Part shown: positions 43,401 through 53,269 of the stretch, piece after piece
Layout of the letters: every line of letters starts with the position of its first letter
Position numbering within the stretch: the first letter of the stretch is position 1
Assembly (NCBI GenBank): GCA_905215935.1
Contig: CAJMRY010000004.1
Location: 183,669-247,668 of the forward strand
Reading direction: 5' to 3'
Source: an uncultured bacterium
Lineage (GTDB): Bacteria; Bacillota; Clostridia; TANB77; CAG-508
Length of the DNA: 64,000 nucleotides
Notes under the pieces: model-generated
Database searches by the model: none
What the model was told of the DNA's origin: nothing
What the model saw: only the letters and a program-made list of their open reading frames with translations
Program-made: the position numbers and the translations under genes

Positions 43401-43827
43401 AGAATATCAAAAGATAAAAAACAGCATAAAAGAATTTGGATATGTAGCACCAATTATAATTAATTCAGATATGACTGTAATAGGTGGACATCAAAGATTA
43501 AAAGTGTTACAAGATTTAGGTTATACTGAAATTGAATGTAATGTTGTTAATTTAGATAAGAATCAAGAAAAAGCATTAAATATTGCATTAAATAAAATTA
43601 GTGGAGATTGGGATTATGATAAATTGGAAGATTTGCTTGCAGAATTAAAAGAAGCGGATATGAATTTATTATCTACTGGTTTTAATGAAAAGGAAATAGA
43701 AAAGATTTTTAAAGAATCGGAAGAATTAATTAATGATAATCAAGAAGTAGATTTATCGGACTTTAAAGATGAAAAGTTCCAATGTAAGTGTCCTAAATGT
43801 GGATTTATGTTTGATGCAAAAAAATAA
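43321..43827 (+). CDS. ParB/sulfiredoxin-like nuclease-domain protein
   Basis: A 168-residue protein. The N-terminal ParB-like fold carries AEYNPRRDLRPED and TVIGGHQRLKVLQDLG; the C-terminus has CKCPKCGFMFD, a zinc ribbon. In phages such proteins often precede methyltransferases and the terminase and may guide them; no activity can be proven from sequence. Confidence 0.82.
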   Translation: MNIQNISVKKLKTAEYNPRRDLRPEDEEYQKIKNSIKEFGYVAPIIINSDMTVIGGHQRLKVLQDLGYTEIECNVVNLDKNQEKALNIALNKISGDWDYDKLEDLLAELKEADMNLLSTGFNEKEIEKIFKESEELINDNQEVDLSDFKDEKFQCKCPKCGFMFDAKK

Positions 43828-43838
43828 GAGGTGTAATT

Positions 43839-44873
43839 ATGGCAGAATATGAATGGAATTTAACAGATATTAAACAGATTCATAAAAATAACTATAAAGT
43901 TTTTTCTTGCTTTTCTTGTGGTGGTGGATCTACTATGGGTTATAAATTAGCAGGATATAATGTTATAGGTAATTGTGAAATTGATAAGAAGATAAATGAA
44001 GTATATGTAGAAAATCATAAACCTAAATATAACTATTGCATACCAATACAAAAAATGAATACTTTAGAAGATTATCCAGAAGAATTATATGATTTAGATA
44101 TATTAGATGGTAGTCCTCCATGTAGTACATTCTCTTTAGCAGGAGAAAGAGAAAAGAATTGGGGTAAAAGTAAAAAGTTTAGAGAAGGTCAAGCATGCCA
44201 AGTGTTAGATGATTTATTCTTCGAATTTATAAAACTGGCTAAAAAATTAAGACCTAAAATAATAGTTGCAGAGAATGTAAAAGGCATAATAATGGGAAAT
44301 GCTAAAGGGTATGTTAATTTAATAATAAAGGAATTAGAAAAAGCAGGATATAGAACACAAATATTTTTATTAAATTCAGCTAGAATGGGAGTTCCACAAA
44401 AAAGAGAACGAGTTTTCTTTATTTCAACAAGAGAAGATTTAGATTTTCCAAAGTTACAGTTAGAATTTAATGAAAGATTTATAACATATGGAGAAATAAA
44501 AGATACAGAATATAAACCAATAAATAAAGATACTATGTTATATCAAAGATGGTTAAAACGAAGCAGAAAGGATAATAGTTTATGTGATACCATTGAAAGA
44601 ACTGAAAATGGTAAAATCAGTAGTTTTAATACACAATTTGTTAAAGATAATAGAATACCAAACACATTAGCATCTGGAAGTTTGTTCTTAAGGTTTGATG
44701 TACCAGCATCAATAAGTGACAGAGATATTAAATTAATACAAACATTTCCACAAGATTATAATTTCCTAAATCAAAATGTTCAGTATATATGTGGAATGAG
44801 TGTTCCGCCTATAATGATGAAAAAAATAGCAGAACAAATAAAAATACAATTATTAGATGAATTAAAAAAATGA
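43839..44873 (+). CDS. C5-cytosine DNA methyltransferase, orphan
   Basis: A 344-residue enzyme with motifs FSCFSCGGGSTMGYKLAGY (I), DGSPPCSTFS (IV, catalytic Cys about residue 99), VAENVKG (VI), and GVPQKRERVFFI (VIII). It methylates cytosine in a sequence that cannot be read from the protein. No restriction enzyme gene is adjacent, so it probably shields the phage from host cleavage or marks packaging sites. Confidence 0.9.
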   Translation: MAEYEWNLTDIKQIHKNNYKVFSCFSCGGGSTMGYKLAGYNVIGNCEIDKKINEVYVENHKPKYNYCIPIQKMNTLEDYPEELYDLDILDGSPPCSTFSLAGEREKNWGKSKKFREGQACQVLDDLFFEFIKLAKKLRPKIIVAENVKGIIMGNAKGYVNLIIKELEKAGYRTQIFLLNSARMGVPQKRERVFFISTREDLDFPKLQLEFNERFITYGEIKDTEYKPINKDTMLYQRWLKRSRKDNSLCDTIERTENGKISSFNTQFVKDNRIPNTLASGSLFLRFDVPASISDRDIKLIQTFPQDYNFLNQNVQYICGMSVPPIMMKKIAEQIKIQLLDELKK

Positions 44874-44892
44874 TGGAGGTGGGTGATATGCA

Positions 44893-45543
44893 TTGACAGA
44901 AGCGAAAATTGAAAATATTAAAAATGATTATTTACAAGGAATGAAATATAAGGAAATTATTGATAAATATGATATCACTCAACCAGAATTAAGAAGCATT
45001 ATTCGAAAAAACAAATTAACTAGAAGTAAAAGCGAAATACAAAAAGGTAATCAAAATGCAATAGGAAATAGTGGTGGACATGGAACAGAAGGAAATAAGA
45101 ATGCGGTTACAACAGGAGAATATGAAAACATTTTTTCTTCAGTTCTTGATGAGGATGAAAATACTATAATGAAAGGATCTTCAAAAGGAACAAGAGCAAC
45201 ATTACTTGAAGAGTTAAAGATATTAACTATCAGGGAAAAGAGAATGTTATCAAGAATTAAAACATTAAAAGATAAAAATAGAGATTTAACCATTACAAAA
45301 ATGCAGAAAAATCAAGATAATAATTCTACAGAGGCTCAAAACACTTTGCTGCTTATTAATAAAATTGAAGATGGACTAACAAGGGTTCAAGAATCCAAAA
45401 GAAGAATGTTAGATTTATTATATAGAATAGAATGTGATGATGGTGCTATAGTGGAAACACCAAATGAAGTAGCATTAAAAAATAATACTAATATTCTTGA
45501 CAGTATAAACAAGCAATTATTAGGTGGTGGTGCTAATGGATAA
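44893..45543 (+). CDS. terS: Terminase small subunit
   Basis: A 216-residue protein with TTG start 44893 after GGAGGTGGGTG. The N-terminal HTH (YKEIIDKYDITQPELRSIIRKN) binds DNA; a middle GNQNAIGNSGGHGTEGNKNA stretch and a C-terminal helical oligomer part are typical of TerS. It recognises packaging sites and works with TerL. Confidence 0.82.
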   Translation: MTEAKIENIKNDYLQGMKYKEIIDKYDITQPELRSIIRKNKLTRSKSEIQKGNQNAIGNSGGHGTEGNKNAVTTGEYENIFSSVLDEDENTIMKGSSKGTRATLLEELKILTIREKRMLSRIKTLKDKNRDLTITKMQKNQDNNSTEAQNTLLLINKIEDGLTRVQESKRRMLDLLYRIECDDGAIVETPNEVALKNNTNILDSINKQLLGGGANG

Positions 45544-46966
45544 TGAAGAAATATTTCCACTATCTGAAAAATATATAGATTTTTTGAAGTATGAATGTAG
45601 TACAGAATTTTTGGAAGGGACAACATATGCAGGAAAGACCACAGTTGCAGCACCTAAATTCATGTTTAAAGTAGCACAAAGTCCTAAAAAATTACATATT
45701 ATTTCAGGATTAGATTTAGGAACAATTGAAAAAAATATTATAAACAAAGATAATGGTCTATTAGATATATTTGGAGACTTTAAGGATGGAGGATTAATTG
45801 AATACAATGCAAGTGGTAGAGGAAAACATTCACTACCACATATTTTATACCATACGCCAAATGGAGTAAAAGTAATTTACATTGTTGGATATGATAATAA
45901 AACAAGATGGAAAAAGGTTTTAGGTGGACAATATGGTTGTATTTTAATAGATGAGTTTAATATTGCAGATATAGATTTTGTTAGAGAAATATTTATGAGA
46001 TGTGATTATAGACTATGTACTATGAATCCAGATGATCCAAATAAAGAATGTTATAAACAATATGTTAATAAATCAAGACCAATAGAAAAATATAAAGATG
46101 ATGCACCATTAGAATTACTTAATATGTTAAACGAACCTAAAACAGATGATTGGACCTGGTGGTATTTTACTTTTGATCATAATAAAAGTCTAACAGAGGA
46201 GAAAAAGAAAAATATTATTGAATCTGTACCAGTAGGTACAAAGTTATGGAAGAATAAAATAAAAGGATTACGAGGCAAGTCCACAGGGCTTGTTTTTCTT
46301 AATTTTGATAGAAGAAAACATTGCATAACGAAAGAAGAGGCAAAGCAATATTTAAGAACATCAGGAACAGAGCAAATTCAGTTAACAACTAAGCCAAAAG
46401 CAATAAAACAAACTGGAGAACATTTTGAAATATTTACTGCTGCACTAGATACAGCTTATAGTTCTTTAAGTCCTGATACAATAGCGATGTCATTTGCTGG
46501 AATTACCAATAAAGGTAAATATATTCTTTTAGATGAAAGAGTTTATAACAATGCTGACTTAGATGAACCGCTTGCACCAAGTGATACAGTTAAGAATTTT
46601 ATTGACTTTCTTGAAAGAAATAGAAAAGAGTGGGGATTAGCAAGAAATACATTTATTGATAATGCAGACCAGGCAACAATTAAAGAATTTGCAAAATATA
46701 AAAGAAATAATCCTTGTATTTATGTGTTTAATGATGCTTGGAAAGCTAAAATGCAAATAATAGACAGAATAAACACTCAATTAGGATGGTTTAAAGATGA
46801 ATGTTATTACATTGTGGATACTTGTACGAACTATTGTAATGAATTAGATGTTTATAGTTGGAAAGAAGACAAGGACAATGAGCCAGAAGATGCAAACGAT
46901 CATATGGTTAATAGTTGTCAGTATAGTTGGATTCCATATGTAAGCAAGATAGGAGTTAAAAAATGA
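45536..46966 (+). CDS. terL: Terminase large subunit
   Basis: A 476-residue protein; ATG 45536 is used for the GGTGGTGG upstream. The ATPase has a Walker A-like TTYAGKTTVA (near residue 25) and CILIDEFN Walker B. The nuclease part has FTAALDTAYSS and later acidic residues (DNADQAT, DANDHM). It cuts and packs the phage genome. It overlaps terS by 8 bases and the portal gene by 4. Confidence 0.9.
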   Translation: MDNEEIFPLSEKYIDFLKYECSTEFLEGTTYAGKTTVAAPKFMFKVAQSPKKLHIISGLDLGTIEKNIINKDNGLLDIFGDFKDGGLIEYNASGRGKHSLPHILYHTPNGVKVIYIVGYDNKTRWKKVLGGQYGCILIDEFNIADIDFVREIFMRCDYRLCTMNPDDPNKECYKQYVNKSRPIEKYKDDAPLELLNMLNEPKTDDWTWWYFTFDHNKSLTEEKKKNIIESVPVGTKLWKNKIKGLRGKSTGLVFLNFDRRKHCITKEEAKQYLRTSGTEQIQLTTKPKAIKQTGEHFEIFTAALDTAYSSLSPDTIAMSFAGITNKGKYILLDERVYNNADLDEPLAPSDTVKNFIDFLERNRKEWGLARNTFIDNADQATIKEFAKYKRNNPCIYVFNDAWKAKMQIIDRINTQLGWFKDECYYIVDTCTNYCNELDVYSWKEDKDNEPEDANDHMVNSCQYSWIPYVSKIGVKK

Positions 46967-48513
46967 AATTAGGAGAAAGAGTGAAGAATATGATTAGATC
47001 GTGGTTAGATATAAGACCTGCACAAGGTCAAACATTTTTAATAAACGAAAATATGGATTTTCAAGCTAATTGTATAAGAAACAAAATATGGTATAGAGGC
47101 GATAGCCACGAATTAGCAGAATTTTATGGGCAATTACCATATTCAGATGATACCTTTTGGGGTGCAGCACAAACAGCTGATATTAGAATGAAAAAATCAC
47201 ATTCTGGACTTCCAAAATTAATTGTAAAGACAATTATAAATACAGTAATGACAGACTATGCTGGTGATGATGTAGAAGATGAGTATTGGAAAGAGGTTAA
47301 TCAAGAAAATGAATTTGATGCTAAAATGCTAAAAACATTATTAGCAGATTTATTACATATAGGCGATGGTGCTATAAAGATAAATTATGATGCTAATATA
47401 TCTGATAAAGCTATATTAGAATGGGTTGAAGGTTCAAGAGTTGATTTTGTTTATAAAAGAGGTAGATTAGTAGAGCTTATATTTAAATCATATCATGAAG
47501 AAAATAATACAACATATCTATTAGAAGAACATTATGGATATGGATATATAACTTATAAGTTATTAAAAGATGATAAAGAAGTAGCTTTGAAAAATGTAAC
47601 AAGTTTGGCATCATTAAAAGATATTCATTTCGATAAAAGTGTTATGTGGGCAGTCCCAATAATGCTTAATGAATCTGCAAAATATAAAGGTAGAGGAGAG
47701 TCTATTTTCGATGGAAAATATGACTCTTTTGATAGTTTAGACGAAATAATTTCACAATGGCTAGAAGCGGTTAGAGCAGGTAGAGCAATAAAATATATTC
47801 CTGAAGATTTATTACCAAAAGATTCTGAAACAGGAGAAATCATTATGGGGAATCCTTTTGATAATAAATTTATAAAAACAGAAACAACTGCAGGAGAAAA
47901 TGATAAAAAGCAAATAGATGTTGCACAGCCTGAAATTCCAACAGAACAATATTTACAATCATATATAACATTTTTAGATCTATGTTTACAAGGAATTATA
48001 AGTCCATCAACACTTGGAATCGACAATAAAAAATTAGACAATGCTGAAGCACAAAGAGAAAAAGAAAAAACAACTTTATACACTAGAGGCTTAATAATAG
48101 ATACATTGACAGAGTTTATTCCAAAAGTTATAAATGCTGTTTTAAAATCAAAAGACTTAATGGAAGAGAAAGCTGTTCCTGCAGATATAGAAGTAAATGT
48201 AAAATTTGGAGAATATAATAATCCATCATTTGAAGCACAAGTCGAAACAGTAGGAAAAGGAAAAACACAAGGGATTATGAGCATTGAAGCTAGTGTTGAT
48301 GAATTATATGGAGATAGCAAAGATGATAAATGGAAAGCTGAAGAAGTTGCTAGATTAAAAGCAGAGCAAGGTATTGTTGATATAGAAGAACCAGCTGTTA
48401 ATTTTGATTTAGAAATGGGAGAAAATGAAGATGATACCGACACAAATGTCGATACCAAAGTAGAAGGTCAAAAAGAAGAAAAAGAAGACCAGGAGAAAGA
48501 AGTAAATGAGTAA
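46963..48513 (+). CDS. Portal protein
   Basis: A 516-residue protein in the fixed position after TerL. It has an alpha/beta core, a long helical middle (LDLCLQGIISPSTLGIDNKKLDNAEAQREKEKTT) typical of phage portals, and an acidic C-terminal tail. It forms the ring through which DNA enters the capsid. Confidence 0.85.
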   Translation: MKLGERVKNMIRSWLDIRPAQGQTFLINENMDFQANCIRNKIWYRGDSHELAEFYGQLPYSDDTFWGAAQTADIRMKKSHSGLPKLIVKTIINTVMTDYAGDDVEDEYWKEVNQENEFDAKMLKTLLADLLHIGDGAIKINYDANISDKAILEWVEGSRVDFVYKRGRLVELIFKSYHEENNTTYLLEEHYGYGYITYKLLKDDKEVALKNVTSLASLKDIHFDKSVMWAVPIMLNESAKYKGRGESIFDGKYDSFDSLDEIISQWLEAVRAGRAIKYIPEDLLPKDSETGEIIMGNPFDNKFIKTETTAGENDKKQIDVAQPEIPTEQYLQSYITFLDLCLQGIISPSTLGIDNKKLDNAEAQREKEKTTLYTRGLIIDTLTEFIPKVINAVLKSKDLMEEKAVPADIEVNVKFGEYNNPSFEAQVETVGKGKTQGIMSIEASVDELYGDSKDDKWKAEEVARLKAEQGIVDIEEPAVNFDLEMGENEDDTDTNVDTKVEGQKEEKEDQEKEVNE

Positions 48514-49696
48514 TGAGTATGATATTGGCAAAGCATTTCAAAGAATAGAAGAGACATTAATAAAATCTATGAAAAGAAATCTTACCAGGCATTTAAATGA
48601 AGAAAAACTGGAAGATATGAATTGGAGTGCTTGGCAGACAGAACAATTGAAATCATTAGAGCAATTTAAAAGAAATAATAAACAATTATTTAGAAATGAC
48701 TTTTCTACAATAAATACTGATATTCAAGAATTAATAAAAAAAAGTTATGAAAATGGAAAATTAGAACAAGAAAAGATTATTCTTGAAGCAATACAAGAAG
48801 GTAATTTTAGTAGTAATAATAAACAAATAAATAAATTATGGCACATTTACAAAACAAGTAAAAACAATAGAATAAAGAAAAAGCAGCTAACAAGAATTTA
48901 TGATTTAGTTAATCAAACCGAATCTACATTTTTTAAGATAAATGAAAGGAAATTAAAGGCACTTATAGGAGAAACAGTAGATAATTTTGAAAAAGCAGAA
49001 ATGTCAATATTAAGATACACTAATGATCAGTATAGGAAAGTAATATATCAGGCACAAGTCTATGCAAATACTGGTGCTGGAACAGTGCAACAAGCTGTTG
49101 ATATGGCAACAAAAGATTTTCTTTCAAAGGGAATAAATAATATTGAATATGCAAATGGTGCAATGGTAAATATCGCATCTTATGCAGAAATGGCAATAAG
49201 AACTGCGAATAAAAGGGCATATCTACAAGGAGAAGGAACTAAAAGGGCAGAATGGGAAGTTCATACTGTTTTAGTTCCCAATCGTGGTGGAGGATGCCCT
49301 TATTGTATTAAATTTCAAGGAAAAGTATTTATTGATGATGTTTGGAGTGGTGGAACAGAAGCAGAAAGTAAAGAAACTGGTTATCCGCTTCTTAGTTCTG
49401 CAATTAAACAGAAATTGTTTCATCCTAATTGTAAAGATACAACAGTTACTTATTTTCCTGGAATTAGTACAAAACCGATTCCACCAACAAGAGAGCAACT
49501 AGAAATAAAAAAGCAAAACTATATGAAACAACAAAAATTAAATTATATAGAAAACAATATAAAAAAATATTCAAGGCTAGAACTTGGAAGTATTGATAAT
49601 GAAGAAGTAGAAAAATATCACGATAAAAGAATTGCTTGGCAAAATTACAAAGAAAGATTTAAAAATAATGATCAAGCAACATTTTATGATAATTGA
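48506..49696 (+). CDS. Phage minor capsid protein (Mu gpF/minor capsid 2 type)
   Basis: A 396-residue protein, overlapping the portal gene by 8 bases. Helical N-terminal two-thirds, then the conserved RGGGCPYCIKFQGKVF and LFHPNCKDTTVTYFPG region of the phage minor head protein family. It is usually injected or part of head assembly. Confidence 0.82.
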   Translation: MSNEYDIGKAFQRIEETLIKSMKRNLTRHLNEEKLEDMNWSAWQTEQLKSLEQFKRNNKQLFRNDFSTINTDIQELIKKSYENGKLEQEKIILEAIQEGNFSSNNKQINKLWHIYKTSKNNRIKKKQLTRIYDLVNQTESTFFKINERKLKALIGETVDNFEKAEMSILRYTNDQYRKVIYQAQVYANTGAGTVQQAVDMATKDFLSKGINNIEYANGAMVNIASYAEMAIRTANKRAYLQGEGTKRAEWEVHTVLVPNRGGGCPYCIKFQGKVFIDDVWSGGTEAESKETGYPLLSSAIKQKLFHPNCKDTTVTYFPGISTKPIPPTREQLEIKKQNYMKQQKLNYIENNIKKYSRLELGSIDNEEVEKYHDKRIAWQNYKERFKNNDQATFYDN

Positions 49697-49711
49697 AAGG
49701 GGTGAGAGAAT

Positions 49712-49993
49712 ATGGGAAACGAGGAATTTATTAAAGAATGCATACATCAAGTTGTTTTTTATCATAATGATCATGTTGATACATTAAAGGGCGAAAATAA
49801 CTTTATAGAAAATAAAGATGTATTTGTAGTATGGCAATGTAAAGCATTGCAAAATAACAAAGCGTTATTATCTACTAATCAAAAGGATGGAATGTATTAT
49901 GAACTTACTTACAATGGAGATAAAAAAGAATTGTATTTAGATGCATACAAAAAAAGTGAAAATAAATGTATAAAAATTGAGGAGGTAAATTAA
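49712..49993 (+). CDS. DUF6275-like protein
   Basis: A 93-residue protein with ECIHQVVFYHNDHVD and VVWQCKALQNNKALL, the pattern of a small phage family often seen beside minor capsid genes. The function is unknown. AAAGGGGTGAG lies upstream. Confidence 0.65.
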   Translation: MGNEEFIKECIHQVVFYHNDHVDTLKGENNFIENKDVFVVWQCKALQNNKALLSTNQKDGMYYELTYNGDKKELYLDAYKKSENKCIKIEEVN

Positions 49994-49994
49994 A

Positions 49995-50345
49995 ATGGCT
50001 AAAAAGAAAATTGAAGAAGTTAAGGAAAATGAAGAATTAAAAGGAAATGTTGCTACAGAAGCAACAGAAAATGAAAAGACAGTTGAAGATGCAAAAGTTG
50101 AAGAAAATGCATCTAATGAAAAACAAGACACAGAGGTGCAAGTTACAAATGAAGTAAATAAACTTCTAGTTGTAAGAGAGAACTTCAAAGACAAATACGA
50201 TGAGAAAGTTTTTTACAATCCAGGAGATGTATTTGTTGAAGATGAAACATTATCAGACAATAAACCTATAAAAGCTGAAAAAGGTAAATACAAAGTATCA
50301 AAAGAAAGATACGAAGAATTAAAAAGAAGTTTATATGTTGATTAA
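49995..50345 (+). CDS. Acidic phage structural-region protein
   Basis: A 116-residue protein: about 45 acidic low-complexity residues followed by a compact beta part (LLVVRENFKDKYDEKVFYNPGDVFV). Similar proteins lie before scaffold genes; they may be head decoration or assembly factors. Confidence 0.55.
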   Translation: MAKKKIEEVKENEELKGNVATEATENEKTVEDAKVEENASNEKQDTEVQVTNEVNKLLVVRENFKDKYDEKVFYNPGDVFVEDETLSDNKPIKAEKGKYKVSKERYEELKRSLYVD

Positions 50346-50348
50346 TTA

Positions 50349-50371
50349 AGAGCCTTAGGGTTCTTTTTTTA
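50349..50371 (+). terminator. Intrinsic terminator before the scaffold gene
   Basis: A short GC stem AGAGCC/GGTTCT (one G-U) followed by TTTTTTTT, between the acidic protein and the scaffold. It may lower readthrough of the upstream message. Confidence 0.6.
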
Positions 50372-50450
50372 TATGCTCCAAACACTGATGAGGGTAAAAG
50401 CTTGTGCAATATAGTCATTTCAAGACTTAAAAAAGTAGGAGGTAGTGAAA

Positions 50451-51080
50451 ATGGATGGAGATAACAACACAAATAATAATGTGAATAATAATTCAAATCC
50501 AAATGCCCAAGGCACTACAGGGCAACAAAATAATAATGCAAATCAAGCATCTAACACAATTGATTATAACAAAATTCAAGAAATGATAGATGGTAGAAAT
50601 GCGAAAACAGAAGATAGTGTATTAAAAAGCTATTTTCAAAAACAAGGTTTGAGTGCTGAAGAAATGGAAAGTGCAATAAATGCATTTAAAACACAAAAAG
50701 CAAATCAAGCCAATGCTCAAAATAAAGAGCTTTCTGATGTACAAGCATCTTTACAAAAAACACAATTAGAAAATCAAAGATTAAAAGTTGAAAAGAAAGC
50801 TTACGACTTTGTTGATGATTTAAATGTAGATATAAAAACAATGCCATATCTTCTAAAAATGGCAGATCTAAATGGCTGTGTTGGTAAGGATGGGAATGTA
50901 TTAGAAGAAGCACTAAAAACAGCACTAGAAAAGGTTATTACTGATGTACCAGGATTAAAAAAACAAGTTCAAGGAACTGTTGGTATAACAGTTGGTGCTG
51001 ACACTAATAACGGTACAAACTCAAATAATGGAACATTTGATTTTGGCTTTACTGGTGTAAGACCTAAAAAACAAAATTAA
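50451..51080 (+). CDS. Capsid scaffold protein (DUF4355-like)
   Basis: A 209-residue protein; ATG 50451 is preferred over GTG 50445 for GGAGG spacing. It has an Asn/Gln-rich N-terminus, a coiled coil (QANAQNKELSDVQASLQKTQLENQRLKVEKKAYDF) and a Gly/Asn-rich C-terminal end. It lies directly before the major capsid gene, as scaffold proteins do. Confidence 0.78.
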   Translation: MDGDNNTNNNVNNNSNPNAQGTTGQQNNNANQASNTIDYNKIQEMIDGRNAKTEDSVLKSYFQKQGLSAEEMESAINAFKTQKANQANAQNKELSDVQASLQKTQLENQRLKVEKKAYDFVDDLNVDIKTMPYLLKMADLNGCVGKDGNVLEEALKTALEKVITDVPGLKKQVQGTVGITVGADTNNGTNSNNGTFDFGFTGVRPKKQN

Positions 51081-51107
51081 AAATAGAAGAAAGGAAGGCG
51101 ATTTACT

Positions 51108-52145
51108 ATGCCATTTGAAAAAACAGGATTAAATTATGCTAAAGAATATTCACAAGCTTTAGCTCAAGCATATCCATACACATTATTTTTTGGTGCTTTA
51201 TGGAGTGCAGTAAAACCAGATGTGAAATTTTTAAGAAATGATACAGTTATTTTACCAAGCTTATCAGTAAAAGGTAGAAAAAACGGAGATAGAGATTCAA
51301 TAGGAAGCTTTGGAAGAAACTTCAATAATGATGAAGAACCAAAGAAATTGAAAACTCATAGAACTTGGGACACACTTATTCATCCAAGAGATATAGATGA
51401 AACAAATCATGTTGCCACTATTCAAAATATTACAAAGGTAATGAACGAGGAACAAAAATTCCCAGAAATGGATGCTGAAATGATAACAGCATTATATAAA
51501 TTAAAAAATGAAATTGAAAGCATTACAGAAGATGATGTTCTTACATTAGCGAATGTATTAACAAAATTTGATGAAATGATGGACAAAATGGATGAAGCAA
51601 GAGTTCCTGCAGCAGGAAGATTACTATATGCTGATACTCCTACAAAGACTTTAATTGATACAGCTAAAGAAGCTGCTAGAAATTTATCTGCACAAGATAC
51701 AGCAGTTGCTAGATCATTAGATAGAATTGGAGAAGTTGAAGTAATTGGTGTTCCAAAATCTGCAATGAAATCAGCTTATATATTTACAGATGATGGATTT
51801 GAAGTTGCATCAGATAAATATGAATTAACTTCTGACACAGATATAGTAGCAGGAAAAACATACTATACAAAATCAGGAGAAACATATACAGCTGTTACAA
51901 CTCCAGCAAAAGCTAATATTGGTACATATTATGAAAAAGTACAAGAAGGTGCAAAAGATATAAAAATGTTCTTAATACATACATCTGCTGTTATTCCAGT
52001 AATAGCTTATGACTTTGCTCAATTAGGTGCTCCAAGTTCTTTATCACAAGGAAAATGGACTTACTTTGAGGAGTCTTTTGAAGATGTATTTATTTATAAC
52101 AAAAAGCATAATGCTATTCAATTCTATGTAGAAAGAAAAGCCTAG
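51108..52145 (+). CDS. Major capsid protein, with an inserted domain
   Basis: A 345-residue protein in the capsid position, HK97-type by order. About residues 240-287 read LTSDTDIVAGKTYYTKSGETYTAV...GTYYEKV, a small beta insertion also seen in phage decoration proteins. The rest is a typical head fold. It is likely the main shell protein. Confidence 0.85.
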   Translation: MPFEKTGLNYAKEYSQALAQAYPYTLFFGALWSAVKPDVKFLRNDTVILPSLSVKGRKNGDRDSIGSFGRNFNNDEEPKKLKTHRTWDTLIHPRDIDETNHVATIQNITKVMNEEQKFPEMDAEMITALYKLKNEIESITEDDVLTLANVLTKFDEMMDKMDEARVPAAGRLLYADTPTKTLIDTAKEAARNLSAQDTAVARSLDRIGEVEVIGVPKSAMKSAYIFTDDGFEVASDKYELTSDTDIVAGKTYYTKSGETYTAVTTPAKANIGTYYEKVQEGAKDIKMFLIHTSAVIPVIAYDFAQLGAPSSLSQGKWTYFEESFEDVFIYNKKHNAIQFYVERKA

Positions 52146-52160
52146 TAGGAGTGGTAAGAT

Positions 52161-52544
52161 ATGAGTAAATATGTAGATATTACTTATTATCTAAACACCT
52201 ATAAAGGAAAGACAATTCCTGAAAAAGAGATTGAAGAAAAAATAAAAGAAGCAAGTATGCATATAGATACTTTAACTTATAATCGAATTGTTGGAAGAAA
52301 ATTTGAAAATTTAACTAAATTTCAACAAGATATTATAAAAGAAGTCGTATGCAAACTTGCTGATTTTGAATATGAAAATGCAGATGTATTAAAAACACCG
52401 CTTTCAAGTTATTCAATAAATGGTGTATCTATGAGTTTCGGAGAAAGCTGGAATGTACAAATACAAAATGGTGTTGCAATACCGAAAGACTATTATTGCT
52501 TATTAGCACAAACAGGGCTAACTTGCAGAAATGTGAGGTATTAA
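52161..52544 (+). CDS. Head-tail connector protein
   Basis: A 127-residue helical protein (YVDITYYLNTYKGKTIPEKEIEEKIKEASMHIDTLTYNRI...) in the fixed first connector place after the capsid. It probably joins the portal to the tail. Confidence 0.72.
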   Translation: MSKYVDITYYLNTYKGKTIPEKEIEEKIKEASMHIDTLTYNRIVGRKFENLTKFQQDIIKEVVCKLADFEYENADVLKTPLSSYSINGVSMSFGESWNVQIQNGVAIPKDYYCLLAQTGLTCRNVRY

Positions 52545-52545
52545 T

Positions 52546-52884
52546 ATGAATTATCCAAGTTTAGTCAGAGAAAAGGATTGTAAAACTGATATTCATCTTA
52601 TTTTATATAGTGAGGATGTATCAGAAGAAGGAAGTCCTATAATTGCTTTAGAAGATGATTTTAAATGTAATTATCAAGATAAGGCAAAGAGAGTTCTTAC
52701 TACTGAAAAAGTAATAATTCAAATAAATGCAGTTGCATTGTTTCCAAAAGATATTGCTCCTAACTTACCAGTTATAAGCGGTGGAAAAGCCATGATTTTT
52801 GGAGAAACAAGGGAAATATATCAAGGAACAAAAGCAAGGAATCCTGATGGAACTGTTAACTATGTGAAATTGGAGATTATGTAA
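52546..52884 (+). CDS. Head-closure (stopper) protein
   Basis: A 112-residue beta-rich protein in the second connector position. The order points to the head-closure role. Confidence 0.65.
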   Translation: MNYPSLVREKDCKTDIHLILYSEDVSEEGSPIIALEDDFKCNYQDKAKRVLTTEKVIIQINAVALFPKDIAPNLPVISGGKAMIFGETREIYQGTKARNPDGTVNYVKLEIM

Positions 52885-52885
52885 T

Positions 52886-53269
52886 ATGAATAAATTTGTT
52901 ACTTCTAAAGTGAGATTAAATATACCAAAAATCAAACAATTAGATAGAGCAACAATTACTTCATTAGAAAAAACAATTGATGCTTTATATACAGAAGTAG
53001 TACAAGCTCAAGTAATGCCTTTTGATACAGGAAATATGCAAAATGACAGTACATTTCCTGATTATTCAGATAGTAAAAAAGGAAAAGTGAGTTTAATTAC
53101 ATCTACTCCATATTCAAGAAGAATGTATTTTCATCCTGAATATAATTTTCAAACAACAGAAAATGCTAATGCAAGGGGAAATTGGTATGAACCTTGGATA
53201 AGTGGTAAGGAAAAAAACTTTTGTAAAAATGCATTTTCACAATTTTATAAGAAGGAGGCTGGTTTGTAA
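52886..53269 (+). CDS. Minor capsid / gp10-like head-tail joining protein
   Basis: A 127-residue protein with MPFDTGNMQNDST, followed by TPYSRRMYFHPEYNF and GNWYEPWISG, the pattern of the HK97 gp10-like/minor capsid family. Confidence 0.75.
   Translation: MNKFVTSKVRLNIPKIKQLDRATITSLEKTIDALYTEVVQAQVMPFDTGNMQNDSTFPDYSDSKKGKVSLITSTPYSRRMYFHPEYNFQTTENANARGNWYEPWISGKEKNFCKNAFSQFYKKEAGL

Noticed and set aside
50372..50450. Hammerhead ribozyme near CTGATGAG at 50386
   Set aside because: The CTGATGAG core half is present but no GAAA half with matching stems follows, so the catalytic core is incomplete.
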